Below, piece by piece: positions 9,491 through 19,531 of a DNA stretch of 58,949 bases (positions are counted from its first letter, which is position 1; every line of letters begins with the position of its first letter). The position numbers and the translations under genes were made by a program. Below the pieces are notes generated by a model. It was given only the letters and a program-made list of their open reading frames with translations. It was not told the origin of the DNA and did no database searches. This stretch comes from Rossellomorea pakistanensis (lineage in GTDB: Bacteria > Bacillota > Bacilli > Bacillales > Bacillaceae_B): the NCBI RefSeq assembly GCF_016908495.1, contig NZ_JAFBDZ010000008.1, positions 1 to 58,949 of the forward strand, given 5' to 3'.

Positions 9491-9569
9491 GTCAGAAACC
9501 ACACATTAATATTTAAATAACCCCCATAAGATTAGTTCAAAATATTAATACTATAGTGTGGTTCCTGAC
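9491..9569. repeat. long palindrome behind rsmI (hairpin family, copy C)
   Basis: GTCAGAAACCACAC (9491-9504) pairs with GTGTGGTTCCTGAC (9556-9569), 13 of 14 positions, with inner AATATT arms. This is the best preserved copy of the family also seen at 1460 and 4085. Confidence 0.7.
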
Positions 9570-9575
9570 TTTAGG

Positions 9576-9608
9576 GGTTCACCAAAAACTACGGGTGAAC
9601 CTTTTATT
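9576..9608 (+). terminator. terminator of trmN6-yazA-rsmI
   Basis: GGTTCACC (9576-9583) pairs perfectly with GGTGAACC (9594-9601), followed by TTTTATT. It sits immediately behind palindrome copy C. Confidence 0.85.
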
Positions 9609-9645
9609 AAAAGATAAATAATTAGAAGTGTTTTACGGGTTAACA

Positions 9646-9723
9646 GTGTCCAGCTAAAACGCCTAGGCCTTCAAGACATAAGCCAAGGCATGGCCTCTGT
9701 TCAAGGTGCTTCCGCTTTCCTTA
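9646..9723. repeat. GTGTCCAGCT-type repeat, short form, abutting abrB
   Basis: Starts GTGTCCAGCT, contains GACATAAGCCAAGGCATGGCCT, and ends CTTCCGCTTTCCTTA. The central hairpin of other copies is missing. Its last three bases are the abrB stop codon on the minus strand. Confidence 0.75.
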
Positions 9724-10005
9724 TTTTACCGTATCAAATGAACTTTGAATCTCTTGAATTAATTTTTCTGCTCCTTCACGGCTAAGAACTAATTTGCCAT
9801 CTGCAAGCTTAATGTTATCATCAGATACTTCACCAGTAATTTGGCAAGTCATACTTGGCTTATATTTTTTTAAGATAATTCTTTCATCATCAACATAAAT
9901 CTCAAGAGCGTCTTTCTCAGCAATTCCTAATGTGCGTCGTAATTCAATTGGGATAACGACTCTTCCTAATTCGTCAACTTTACGTACAATACCTGTAGAT
10001 TTCAT
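9721..10005 (-). CDS. abrB: transition-state regulator AbrB
   Basis: The 94-residue protein has the N-terminal swapped-hairpin AbrB domain (STGIVRKVDELGRVVIPIELR, about 3-23) and a C-terminal dimerisation region. It represses stationary-phase, biofilm and competence genes during growth. The ATG follows GGGAGGAG. Upstream are a near-consensus SigA promoter and a tandem Spo0A operator, the B. subtilis arrangement in which Spo0A~P shuts abrB off. It faces the flanking operons. The stop codon coincides with the end of an intergenic repeat. Confidence 0.97.
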   Translation of the reverse strand: MKSTGIVRKVDELGRVVIPIELRRTLGIAEKDALEIYVDDERIILKKYKPSMTCQITGEVSDDNIKLADGKLVLSREGAEKLIQEIQSSFDTVK

Positions 10006-10043
10006 TTTTTAATCTCCTCCCAAATCTTTTAATATATTATTAT

Positions 10044-10060
10044 TTCGTCATTATTCGACA
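10044..10060 (-). promoter_or_regulatory. tandem Spo0A operator of abrB
   Basis: Read on the minus strand this is TGTCGAATAATGACGAA: two 0A boxes (TGNCGAA) in direct repeat with a 3-nt linker. It lies at about +13 to +29 relative to the predicted abrB start, where Spo0A represses in B. subtilis. Confidence 0.85.
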
Positions 10061-10080
10061 AATTTCTTGATTGTGCTTTT

Positions 10081-10109
10081 ATCATACCAGCGATTCCCAT
10101 ATACGTCAA
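10081..10109 (-). promoter_or_regulatory. SigA promoter of abrB
   Basis: On the minus strand TTGACG (10104-10109), 17 nt, TATGAT (10081-10086). A further TTGACA at 10120-10125 with TATATG 16 nt on may be a weaker second promoter. Confidence 0.85.
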
Positions 10110-10237
10110 TAATTTTATTTGTCAATTTCTTTAAAAAAATGGTTGTCAAATGCTTAACATATAGCGGTTTCTTCTACTTATTGAATTTCGAATTTCCAAT
10201 TACATATTATCGTAATAAAAATATTGATGTTTAGTAC

Positions 10238-10307
10238 TGTCGAATTTATTAGATAATATTCGACAATAAACGACAAATTACATAGAAAAACGATAACTCA
10301 TTCGACA
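10238..10307. promoter_or_regulatory. cluster of Spo0A boxes between abrB and metS
   Basis: TGTCGAA at 10238-10244, TTCGACA (its complement) at 10259-10265 and 10301-10307, and a one-mismatch AACGACA at 10269-10275. The pair 10259/10269 has the same 3-nt linker as the abrB operator. The group is about 165-235 nt upstream of the abrB start site, but only 15 nt upstream of the -35 of the plus-strand promoter at 10322. Confidence 0.65.
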
Positions 10308-10321
10308 ATCTATCCTTATGG

Positions 10322-10350
10322 TTGCAGAATGCGTTTTTTTTAGGTATATT
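10322..10350 (+). promoter_or_regulatory. SigA-type promoter upstream of metS
   Basis: TTGCAG (10322-10327), 17 nt, TATATT (10345-10350). Predicted start near 10357, about 280 nt before metS and about 100 nt before a terminator. Confidence 0.65.
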
Positions 10351-10356
10351 TTGATG

Positions 10357-10456
10357 ATATAAGAGGTTAAGATAAAAAGTATAAAATCATAGAAGAAAGC
10401 CTTGATTTAATAGGTTTTCTTATGAAGAACAGACTGGTCTTCTATCAGTCTTTTTT
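10357..10456 (+). ncRNA. candidate small RNA or terminated leader
   Basis: The predicted transcript of about 100 nt contains a 10-bp hairpin (10393-10402 with 10412-10421, 9-nt loop) and ends in a 6-bp terminator hairpin (10431-10436 with 10446-10451) with a T-run. It has no convincing ORF. GAAGA (10425-10429) could pair with TCTTC (10439-10443) and compete with the terminator, so it may be an attenuator for metS rather than a free RNA. No T-box signature is present. Expression is inferred only. Confidence 0.4.
10431..10456 (+). terminator. terminator inside the abrB-metS gap
   Basis: AGACTG (10431-10436) pairs with CAGTCT (10446-10451) around 9 nt, running into TTTTTT. Confidence 0.75.
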
Positions 10457-10477
10457 AGAAGGAAAAAAAGGTTATTA

Positions 10478-10601
10478 GTGTCCAGCTCCAGTGCCTAGCC
10501 CCTCGAGTCACAAGCTAAGTCATGAAGGATGGGAAATGCACCTTTCCTTCATGACTCGTCTTATGCTTGTCGGGTCTGATCAAGGTGCTTGAGCTTTTCT
10601 T
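10478..10601. repeat. GTGTCCAGCTCC-type intergenic repeat
   Basis: Full-length copy beginning GTGTCCAGCTCCAGTGCCTAG and ending GCTTGAGCTTTTCT. The central palindrome has AAGTCATGAAGGA against TCCTTCATGACT and GGGTCTGA at its right side. It separates the predicted leader from the metS Shine-Dalgarno. Confidence 0.8.
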
Positions 10602-10621
10602 GAGATATAGGGATAAAATAA

Positions 10622-12598
<1,977 letters not shown>

Positions 12599-12611
12599 CA
12601 TAAAACGAATA

Positions 12612-12670
12612 AAAACATAGAAGTGTTTCACGTGGAACATATTTTCGACGGGAACTTCTATGTTTTTTAT
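12612..12670 (+). terminator. metS terminator
   Basis: AAAACATAGAAGT (12612-12624) pairs perfectly with ACTTCTATGTTTT (12654-12666), followed by more Ts. The 29-nt loop holds the parS palindrome. Confidence 0.88.
12624..12639. other. parS chromosome-partitioning site
   Basis: The minus strand reads TGTTCCACGTGAAACA, identical to the B. subtilis parS 16-mer bound by ParB (Spo0J). ParB spreads from such origin-proximal sites and loads SMC. It is the only exact copy I see in the window. Confidence 0.93.
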
Positions 12671-12939
12671 TTTAGAATAACAATACCGATTTATAACTTT
12701 AGGCTAAGAGTATAATAAATTTTTCTACAATAATATATACGCAGCAACTCTTAAGCAGGAGCAATCGATAATTTCGACAAGAAGTATAAATAAATTTGGA
12801 TATTTGCGGAAAATTAATCAATATTAAGATAGTATCGACAAATAAGTGACTATCATTTGTAATGTAAATGTCATCTAACTGTGATGAAAGTTATATTGAT
12901 TTATATTAAACTAAACACATTTAAAGGAGTTTTTTCTCA

Positions 12940-13707
12940 ATGTTATTTGACACACATGTGCACCTTAATGCAGATCAATTTAATGACGACATGGAAGAAG
13001 TAATTGAAAGAGCTGTTTCAGAAGGGGTTCAATACATGGTCGTTGTCGGTTTTGACCGACCAACCATTGAGAAAGCAATGGAACTAACAGATAAGTACGA
13101 TTTTATTTATGCAAGTATTGGCTGGCATCCTGTTGATGCGATTGATATGAAGGATGAAGACCTGGCGTGGATTGAGGAGTTAGCGAAACACCCTAAAGTA
13201 GTCGCGATTGGTGAAATGGGGCTAGACTATCATTGGGACAAGTCTCCAAAGGATATTCAAAAAGAGGTTTTTCGCAAACAGATTCAATTAGCTAAACGAG
13301 TAAAGCTCCCTATTGTCATTCATAATCGAGAAGCAACACAGGACATAGTCGATATTTTAAAAGAGGAAGAAGCACGTGAAGTTGGCGGAATCATGCATTG
13401 TTTTAGTGGAAGTCCTGAAGTGGCAAAAGAATGTGTTGAAATGAATTTCTACATATCCCTTGGGGGTCCAGTTACATTTAAAAATGCAAAGAAGCCGAAA
13501 GAAGTAGCTGCTGAGATCCCTATAGAAAAATTATTAATCGAAACGGATTGCCCATATTTAGCACCTCATCCATATAGAGGGAAAAGAAATGAGCCATCCT
13601 ATGTAAAATTAGTAGCGGAGCAAATTGCAGAAATTAAGGAGCTTTCTTTTGCTGAAGTTGCTCGAAAAACAACGGAAAATGCAAAAAAATTATTCGCCAT
13701 AAATTGA
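12940..13707 (+). CDS. tatD: TatD family metal-dependent deoxyribonuclease (YabD)
   Basis: A 255-residue TIM-barrel hydrolase. Metal and catalytic residues appear as FDTHVHLN (about 3-10), GEMGLDYHW (about 90-98), IHNREA (about 127-132), MHCFSG (about 153-158) and ETDCPYLAP (about 203-211). The family has 3'-5' DNase activity and is linked to DNA repair. The ATG follows AAAGGAG. The 340-nt upstream gap contains the metS terminator and parS, and 0A-like heptamers at 12773 and 12834. Confidence 0.93.
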   Translation: MLFDTHVHLNADQFNDDMEEVIERAVSEGVQYMVVVGFDRPTIEKAMELTDKYDFIYASIGWHPVDAIDMKDEDLAWIEELAKHPKVVAIGEMGLDYHWDKSPKDIQKEVFRKQIQLAKRVKLPIVIHNREATQDIVDILKEEEAREVGGIMHCFSGSPEVAKECVEMNFYISLGGPVTFKNAKKPKEVAAEIPIEKLLIETDCPYLAPHPYRGKRNEPSYVKLVAEQIAEIKELSFAEVARKTTENAKKLFAIN

Positions 13708-13895
13708 TAGGATTCGATGTCGATTCTTGTGAGAGCTTGTCCAAAAAGTGTCTAAATCTAAAAAGTTCTACATGACTTATTTGATTCATAGGATAACCAT
13801 GTCGAGAAGTCTCCCTTTCTTTTTGAAATACTTTTATGCATAATGAGGATTATGTTCCCAAAGTTGCTAGATTTTTAGAAAGATAGAGGATTGGG

Positions 13896-13924
13896 TTGAC
13901 AGTCTTTACAATACTCTATATAAT
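13896..13924 (+). promoter_or_regulatory. consensus SigA promoter of yabE
   Basis: TTGACA (13896-13901), 17 nt, TATAAT (13919-13924): a perfect match. The start codon is 27 nt downstream. Confidence 0.93.
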
Positions 13925-13950
13925 CACTCCGAGAAAAGGAGGCGTTTTTC

Positions 13951-15159
13951 ATGGATACAAAAAGCATGAAAAACCTGTTTTCCAAGTCTATGAGTAATAG
14001 TAAGTGGGCCATCGTTACAGCAAGTATCGTTGTCTTTATGGCAGCGGTAGGGTTTCTCTTCTATGAGGGATCTAAAAAGACAGTTGCATTGACATTGGAT
14101 GGCAAAGAAAAAGAAATCAGAACGCATGCAAACACCATTCAAGATATATTACAAGACTTAGAGATTTCCACACACTCACAAGACTATTTGTATCCCTCGG
14201 CAGGTACAGAGGTTACAAATAACATGAAAGTCGTTTGGGAACCAGCAAAACAGGTTGAATTGACGGTAGGGGACAAAAAGAAAACAGTATGGACTACAGC
14301 TTCCACTGTCAAAGAATTACTTAGAGAAAATAAAATTGAAGTTGGGGAACATGACAAAATAAAGCCAGGGCTTAATGAACAAGTTAATGGTGAGACAAAG
14401 ATTCATGTTGAGCCAGCCTTTCCGGTAAAGATCGTTGAAGGAGGAAAGGAAAGTAAAGCGTGGTCGACTTCGACTACGGTCGCTGACTTTTTAAAACAAC
14501 AAGGTATTACTCTCGATAAACAAGACCGCGTAGAACCTGCACTCGACAAAGTGATTAACGTGAACGATGTCGTAAATGTTGTTCGGGTTGAAAAAGTCAC
14601 CGATGTAGTGGAAGAACCAATGGCATTTAAAGTTGTGACCAAGAAAGACTCAGACCTTACAAAAGGGAACGAAAAAGTCGTTCAAGAAGGTGAAAAGGGT
14701 CTAAAGGAAATGAAATATGAGATTATTAAAGAAAACGGGAAAGAAGTTTCTCGTAAACTACTTAGTGAAAGAGTCATAAAAGATAGCACTGATAAAATTG
14801 TCAACGTAGGGACAAAAACAATAGTTGCTCAAGTCTCACGCGGGTCTTCCCAAGAAAGTTCGAGCGATGAAAGAGAGTTTTATGTTAGCTCGACAGCTTA
14901 TACTGCTAGTTGTAATGGGTGCTCAGGTGTTACGACAACAGGTATTAACCTTAAAGCGAACCCAGGAGTGAAAGTTATTGCTGTTGATCCATCTGTTATT
15001 CCTCTAGGATCCAAAGTATACGTCGAAGGATACGGGTATGCTGTTGCAGCAGACACAGGAGGAGCTATTAGGGGTAACAAGATAGATGTATTCTTTTCAT
15101 CGAAAACAGACGCCTATTCATGGGGAAGAAAAAGTGTAAAAGTTAAAATCCTTAATTGA
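13951..15159 (+). CDS. yabE: cell wall-binding protein with DUF348, G5 and 3D domains (YabE)
   Basis: A 402-residue exported protein. A signal anchor is at about 19-38, followed by three DUF348 repeats (about 45-205, each with an AxTVxxxL core), a G5 domain (about 215-295) and a C-terminal 3D domain (about 325-402) with SSTAYTAS, AVDPSVIPLGS and AADTGG carrying the three conserved aspartates. The 3D domain is MltA-like, so a peptidoglycan lytic role resembling resuscitation-promoting factors is likely. A consensus SigA promoter drives it. In B. subtilis yabE has an antisense RNA; I cannot confirm one here. Confidence 0.93.
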   Translation: MDTKSMKNLFSKSMSNSKWAIVTASIVVFMAAVGFLFYEGSKKTVALTLDGKEKEIRTHANTIQDILQDLEISTHSQDYLYPSAGTEVTNNMKVVWEPAKQVELTVGDKKKTVWTTASTVKELLRENKIEVGEHDKIKPGLNEQVNGETKIHVEPAFPVKIVEGGKESKAWSTSTTVADFLKQQGITLDKQDRVEPALDKVINVNDVVNVVRVEKVTDVVEEPMAFKVVTKKDSDLTKGNEKVVQEGEKGLKEMKYEIIKENGKEVSRKLLSERVIKDSTDKIVNVGTKTIVAQVSRGSSQESSSDEREFYVSSTAYTASCNGCSGVTTTGINLKANPGVKVIAVDPSVIPLGSKVYVEGYGYAVAADTGGAIRGNKIDVFFSSKTDAYSWGRKSVKVKILN

Positions 15160-15166
15160 TAGCTAG

Positions 15167-15196
15167 AGCAGGGGGAGATGTCCCTGCTTTTTTTTA
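15167..15196 (+). terminator. yabE terminator
   Basis: AGCAGGG (15167-15173) pairs with CCCTGCT (15182-15188), followed by a T-run. Confidence 0.88.
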
Positions 15197-15225
15197 TGGT
15201 TTAAAGAATAACTTTTCTTCCATAC

Positions 15226-15254
15226 TTTTGCTTTATCATTTTACTCGTTATAAT
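15226..15254 (+). promoter_or_regulatory. probable SigA promoter of rnmV-rsmA
   Basis: TTTTGC (15226-15231), 17 nt, TATAAT (15249-15254). The -10 is perfect and the -35 weak. Confidence 0.5.
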
Positions 15255-15326
15255 TAAACATTAAATATGTCTCATTAAATTAGACGTTTTAAGTCGCTTA
15301 AAAGTTTCAAAAACTTCGGAGGAAAT

Positions 15327-16758
<1,432 letters not shown>

Positions 16759-16847
16759 TTTTCCCTTAATATACTTTTTAGACTCAATAGAAAACTAGCG
16801 CAAGTAGGTTAGTTCCCCAAGGTTATAGGGTGAGAACGGAAAGAAAG

Positions 16848-16918
16848 GAATATGCTCTTGCTTTCTATTCTCGTTAAATCCTATGCCTTAGCTGGGGATC
16901 AGTGCTTGCGCTTTTCTC
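16848..16918. repeat. degenerate GTGTCCAGCTCC-type repeat fragment
   Basis: ATGCCTTAGCTGGGGATCAGTGCTTGCGCTTTTCTC resembles the right half of the repeat family and is followed head-to-tail by two better copies. A reading frame from 16852 to 17127 runs through these repeats and is not a gene. Confidence 0.5.
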
Positions 16919-17106
16919 GTGTCCAGCTTAGGCGTTTAGGCCCTCGAGACATAAGACGAGGCACCAATGAAGGGAAAAGGCACCCTTCCTTGTTGCTTTG
17001 CCTTATGCTTGTCGGAGGCCCACAGGACGTGGGTCAGAAAGGCGTTGCCACAGGACGTGGCGAACTTAGCCTTTCATCCTTAAAACAAAGCGCCTCCGCT
17101 TTTCTC
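16919..17106. repeat. GTGTCCAGCTCC-type repeat, long form, tandem copy 1
   Basis: Begins GTGTCCAGCTTAGGCG and ends GCGCCTCCGCTTTTCTC. The palindrome pairs CGAGACATAAG with CTTATGCTTGTCG. It includes the extra module with GCCACAGGACGTGGC also found in the copy at 1735. Confidence 0.85.
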
Positions 17107-17230
17107 GTGTCCAGCTCCGGCGCCTAGCTCCTCGAGACATAAGTCAAGGCACCAATGAAGGGAAAAGGCACCCTTCCTTGGTGCCTTGCCTTATGCTTGT
17201 CGGAGCTGTTCAAGGCGCCTCCGCTTTTCT
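17107..17230. repeat. GTGTCCAGCTCC-type repeat, tandem copy 2
   Basis: The best palindromic copy. AGCTCC and GGAGCT close the stem, then GACATAAG against CTTATGCTTGTC, then AAGGCACCAA against TTGGTGCCTT. The outer ends GGCGCC/GGCGCC also pair. It ends 4 nt before the -35 of the yabG SigK promoter. Confidence 0.88.
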
Positions 17231-17234
17231 ATGA

Positions 17235-17262
17235 ACCTCTTGTTGGGTGGGTGCATAGTGTA
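17235..17262 (+). promoter_or_regulatory. SigK promoter of yabG
   Basis: ACC (17235-17237), 15 nt, GCATAGTGTA (17253-17262), matching the SigK pattern mACm / gCATAnnnTA. The -10 overlaps the ATG at 17262, so that codon would not be in the transcript. Confidence 0.7.
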
Positions 17263-17315
17263 TGAAGAGGATTACTTACTTAGAGGATGCCTTAGTCCTA
17301 ATGGAGTTGACAAAC

Positions 17316-18194
17316 TTGGGTATAGAAATCAATGCCACTGTAGGTCGATTGTCTTATGGTTGTGATGTTTTATTCCGTGTGATCGATATAAAGGAAGTAA
17401 ATGGCCAAAAGACGGCTATTTTATTTGGAGAAGACTATAGATTGATGGCAGACTCACCGATAGATGATCTTACTCCAATTGATAAGAAGGAAAGAATAAG
17501 AAGAAATCAGGAGTTTCGATCGTTAGAGGAGCAGTCCCTTCAATTATTTCGTCAAGATATACACCTGTTAAAGGAAAAGCAGGAGTATCACAAGACCAAT
17601 GCTTATCGAGAAGACCTTAATTATTTCCAAATTCCCGGAAGAGTTCTTCATCTTGATGGGGACCCCACCTATTTACAAAAATGTCTAGACTTGTATGAAA
17701 GAATCGGTGTCCCTGTAAATGGTGTTCATTGTAAGGAGAAAGAAATGCCTGAAAGAATACCTGCTTTAATTGAGCAGTACCGACCGCATATTCTAGTTAT
17801 TACGGGTCATGATGCTTATTCTAAGTCAAAAGGGAAGAAATCAGACATCGGTGCTTATCGACACTCACGCTACTTTGTAAAAACGGTTAATGAGGCACGG
17901 AGAAAAGTTCCTCATCTTGATCAATTGGTTATTTTTGCCGGGGCATGCCAATCGCATTTTGAATCCCTTATACATGCTGGGGCAAATTTCGCCAGTTCTC
18001 CTCAAAGAGTGAATATTCATGCACTCGACCCGGTTTATATTGTTGCAAAAATTAGTTTTACTGCCTTTACAGAGCCTGTTAATGTTTGGGATGTTCTAAG
18101 AAATACATTAACAGGAGATAAAGGGCTGGGAGGTATTGAAACCAGAGGAGTTTTAAGAACAGGAATGCCTTTTAAGCCAGTTGTGGATGATTAA
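17316..18194 (+). CDS. yabG: sporulation-specific protease YabG
   Basis: A mother-cell protease that processes spore coat proteins in B. subtilis. The conserved core includes VLHLDGD, ILVITGHDAYSK, AYRHSRYFV and VIFAGACQSHFESLI with the candidate catalytic cysteine, then ANFASSP and GIETRGVLRTGMP. I start at TTG 17316: GGAG lies 9 nt upstream, and the 14 residues before the first conserved tyrosine equal the B. subtilis N terminus. The longer frame from ATG 17262 begins inside the predicted SigK -10 box. The result is 292 residues, against 290 in B. subtilis. ATG 17301 is an alternative. Confidence 0.9.
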   Translation: MGIEINATVGRLSYGCDVLFRVIDIKEVNGQKTAILFGEDYRLMADSPIDDLTPIDKKERIRRNQEFRSLEEQSLQLFRQDIHLLKEKQEYHKTNAYREDLNYFQIPGRVLHLDGDPTYLQKCLDLYERIGVPVNGVHCKEKEMPERIPALIEQYRPHILVITGHDAYSKSKGKKSDIGAYRHSRYFVKTVNEARRKVPHLDQLVIFAGACQSHFESLIHAGANFASSPQRVNIHALDPVYIVAKISFTAFTEPVNVWDVLRNTLTGDKGLGGIETRGVLRTGMPFKPVVDD

Positions 18195-18215
18195 GTAATG
18201 GGAATGATCAAAAAT

Positions 18216-18292
18216 GTGTCCAGACCACTTTTAATTAATATATAGATATTAACATTGATGTTTCTGTATATTGATATTCGGGGTTTGGGCAC
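18216..18292. repeat. large palindrome behind yabG
   Basis: GTGTCCAGACC (18216-18226) pairs with GGTTTGGGCAC (18282-18292) with two G-U pairs, and AT-rich arms pair inside. A T-rich tail follows. It resembles the hairpin family at 1460/4085/9491 in layout and probably ends yabG transcription. Confidence 0.55.
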
Positions 18293-18534
18293 TTTGTTTT
18301 ACTAGGGAATATTTGTTCACATATGTGATAAGCCAACATTCCCTCCTTTTAAGCAATCTTAACTCACATTTTTTTCGACAAGATTTTCAGATTATTTTGC
18401 ATTTATTGGTAATATATACTGATACATAAAGGCTTATATTCAAGGGTATGCTAATTTTGTTGAAAAAATTAGGAATTTGTAGAATAAAAACCATTGACAT
18501 ATGTTAAGTAGTATTGATAAAATAATAAATTTAT

Positions 18535-18563
18535 TTGACTGAATTTAAAAAATGTGCTACACT
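18535..18563 (+). promoter_or_regulatory. veg promoter
   Basis: TTGACT (18535-18540), 17 nt, TACACT (18558-18563), in an AT-rich context as in the strong B. subtilis veg promoter. A second candidate, TTGACA at 18494-18499 with TAAAAT 18 nt on, lies upstream. A perfect 0A-box heptamer TTCGACA is at 18374-18380. Confidence 0.85.
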
Positions 18564-18586
18564 AATTACAGTGAGGTGGAAGCGAA

Positions 18587-18856
18587 ATGCCAAAAACATT
18601 AGCCGACATTAAAAGAGCCCTTGATTCAAATCTTGGGAAAAGATTAATGCTTAAAGCCAATGGTGGCCGACGTAAGACTATTGAGCGTTGTGGTGTACTT
18701 TCTGAGACGTATCCTTCTGTATTCGTTGTTCAATTGGATCAAGAAGAGAATGCGTTTGAAAGAGTTTCTTATAGCTATGCAGATGTACTCACAGAGACTG
18801 TTCAATTAACCTTCTATGATGAGACAACGGGGAATATCGTTTTGAGTCAGCAGTAG
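18587..18856 (+). CDS. veg: Veg protein
   Basis: The 89-residue Veg protein begins [19 protein letters not shown], and [13 protein letters not shown] is typical. In B. subtilis it stimulates biofilm formation by antagonising SinR; the mechanism is not settled. The ATG follows GAGGTGG. It has its own strong promoter, and a small hairpin with a T-run (18848-18879) overlaps the stop codon. Confidence 0.96.
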   Translation: MPKTLADIKRALDSNLGKRLMLKANGGRRKTIERCGVLSETYPSVFVVQLDQEENAFERVSYSYADVLTETVQLTFYDETTGNIVLSQQ

Positions 18857-18879
18857 ACAATTATGTTTGCTGCTTTTTT
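18848..18879 (+). terminator. veg terminator
   Basis: AGCAG (18848-18852) pairs with CTGCT (18869-18873), extended by CA/TG inside, and is followed by seven Ts. The stem is short. Confidence 0.55.
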
Positions 18880-18930
18880 ATTGTATAGAAAATTATAAAA
18901 TTAAAATATGTTAATAACTTTGAAAAGGAT

Positions 18931-19002
18931 AGTGTAATTTAGCTTCAGCGCCAGCCCCTCGTCTTATGCTTGTCGGGGCTAAACGGGGCGCTTCTGCCTT
19001 TT
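18931..19002. repeat. GTGTCCAGCTCC-type repeat, shortest form
   Basis: TTCAGCGCCAGCCCCTCG followed directly by CTTATGCTTGTCGGGGCT and GGCGCTTCTGCCTTTT. The central hairpin is deleted, leaving AGCCCC/GGGGCT arms. Confidence 0.7.
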
Positions 19003-19106
19003 GTTCTTTTTACACAATTGGTAATACAGGAGAAGATCCCCTAGTAACATCCTATGTTTTGTCGCGAATATTAATAATGCGGCCAAAATATTTGGGGGGA
19101 TAAACA

Positions 19107-19277
19107 GTGGGCAGAAGAAGAGGAATTATGTCTGACCAGTTTAAAGAAGAGTTGGCGAAAGACTTAGGGTTTTATGATGTTGTCCAACAAGAGGGTTGGG
19201 GCGGCATTCGATCTAGAGATGCTGGTAATATGGTGAAAAGAGCCATTCAGCTTGCAGAACAGCAGCTCCAAAAATAA
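19107..19277 (+). CDS. sspF: small acid-soluble spore protein SspF
   Basis: A 56-residue alpha/beta-type SASP-like protein starting [44 protein letters not shown] and the C-terminal AEQQL follow. SspF is a minor DNA-binding spore protein made in the forespore. The GTG start follows GGGGGGA by 6 nt. The B. subtilis gene is SigG-dependent; CATCCTA near 19047 resembles a SigG -10 but I see no well-spaced -35. As in B. subtilis it lies between veg and ispE. Confidence 0.95.
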   Translation: MGRRRGIMSDQFKEELAKDLGFYDVVQQEGWGGIRSRDAGNMVKRAIQLAEQQLQK

Positions 19278-19337
19278 TTAGCTTTGTAACCAAAATTCAT
19301 TCTTTACGTTTACGTTATCAATATTTGTGCCGCAATT

Positions 19338-19370
19338 AGAGGAAGGTCTGAACGGCCTTTCCTCTTTTTC
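19338..19370 (+). terminator. sspF terminator
   Basis: AGAGGAAGG (19338-19346) pairs with CCTTTCCTCT (19356-19365) with one bulged base, then a T-run. Confidence 0.8.
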
Positions 19371-19483
19371 TTTTATCCCGTTCTGTGACTTCCATTATTT
19401 TTAAAGTAAAAAAGTGTGATTTTAATATGATTCAAATAATCAATTACATAACGGAGGAAAGTATCCTGTATTGAAGAGTAATG

Positions 19484-19492
19484 TGCTAAAAT
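19484..19492 (+). promoter_or_regulatory. extended -10 promoter of ispE
   Basis: TGCTAAAAT (19484-19492) is an extended -10 located 40 nt before the ispE start. No good -35 is visible. Confidence 0.45.
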
Positions 19493-19531
19493 AGTCTAAA
19501 GTTAAACGTATAGTAAGTAGGTGATGGAAAT

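Noticed and set aside
16852..17127. 91-residue ORF
   Set aside because: Runs through dispersed repeats; no Shine-Dalgarno or homology; frame is an accident of repeat sequence.
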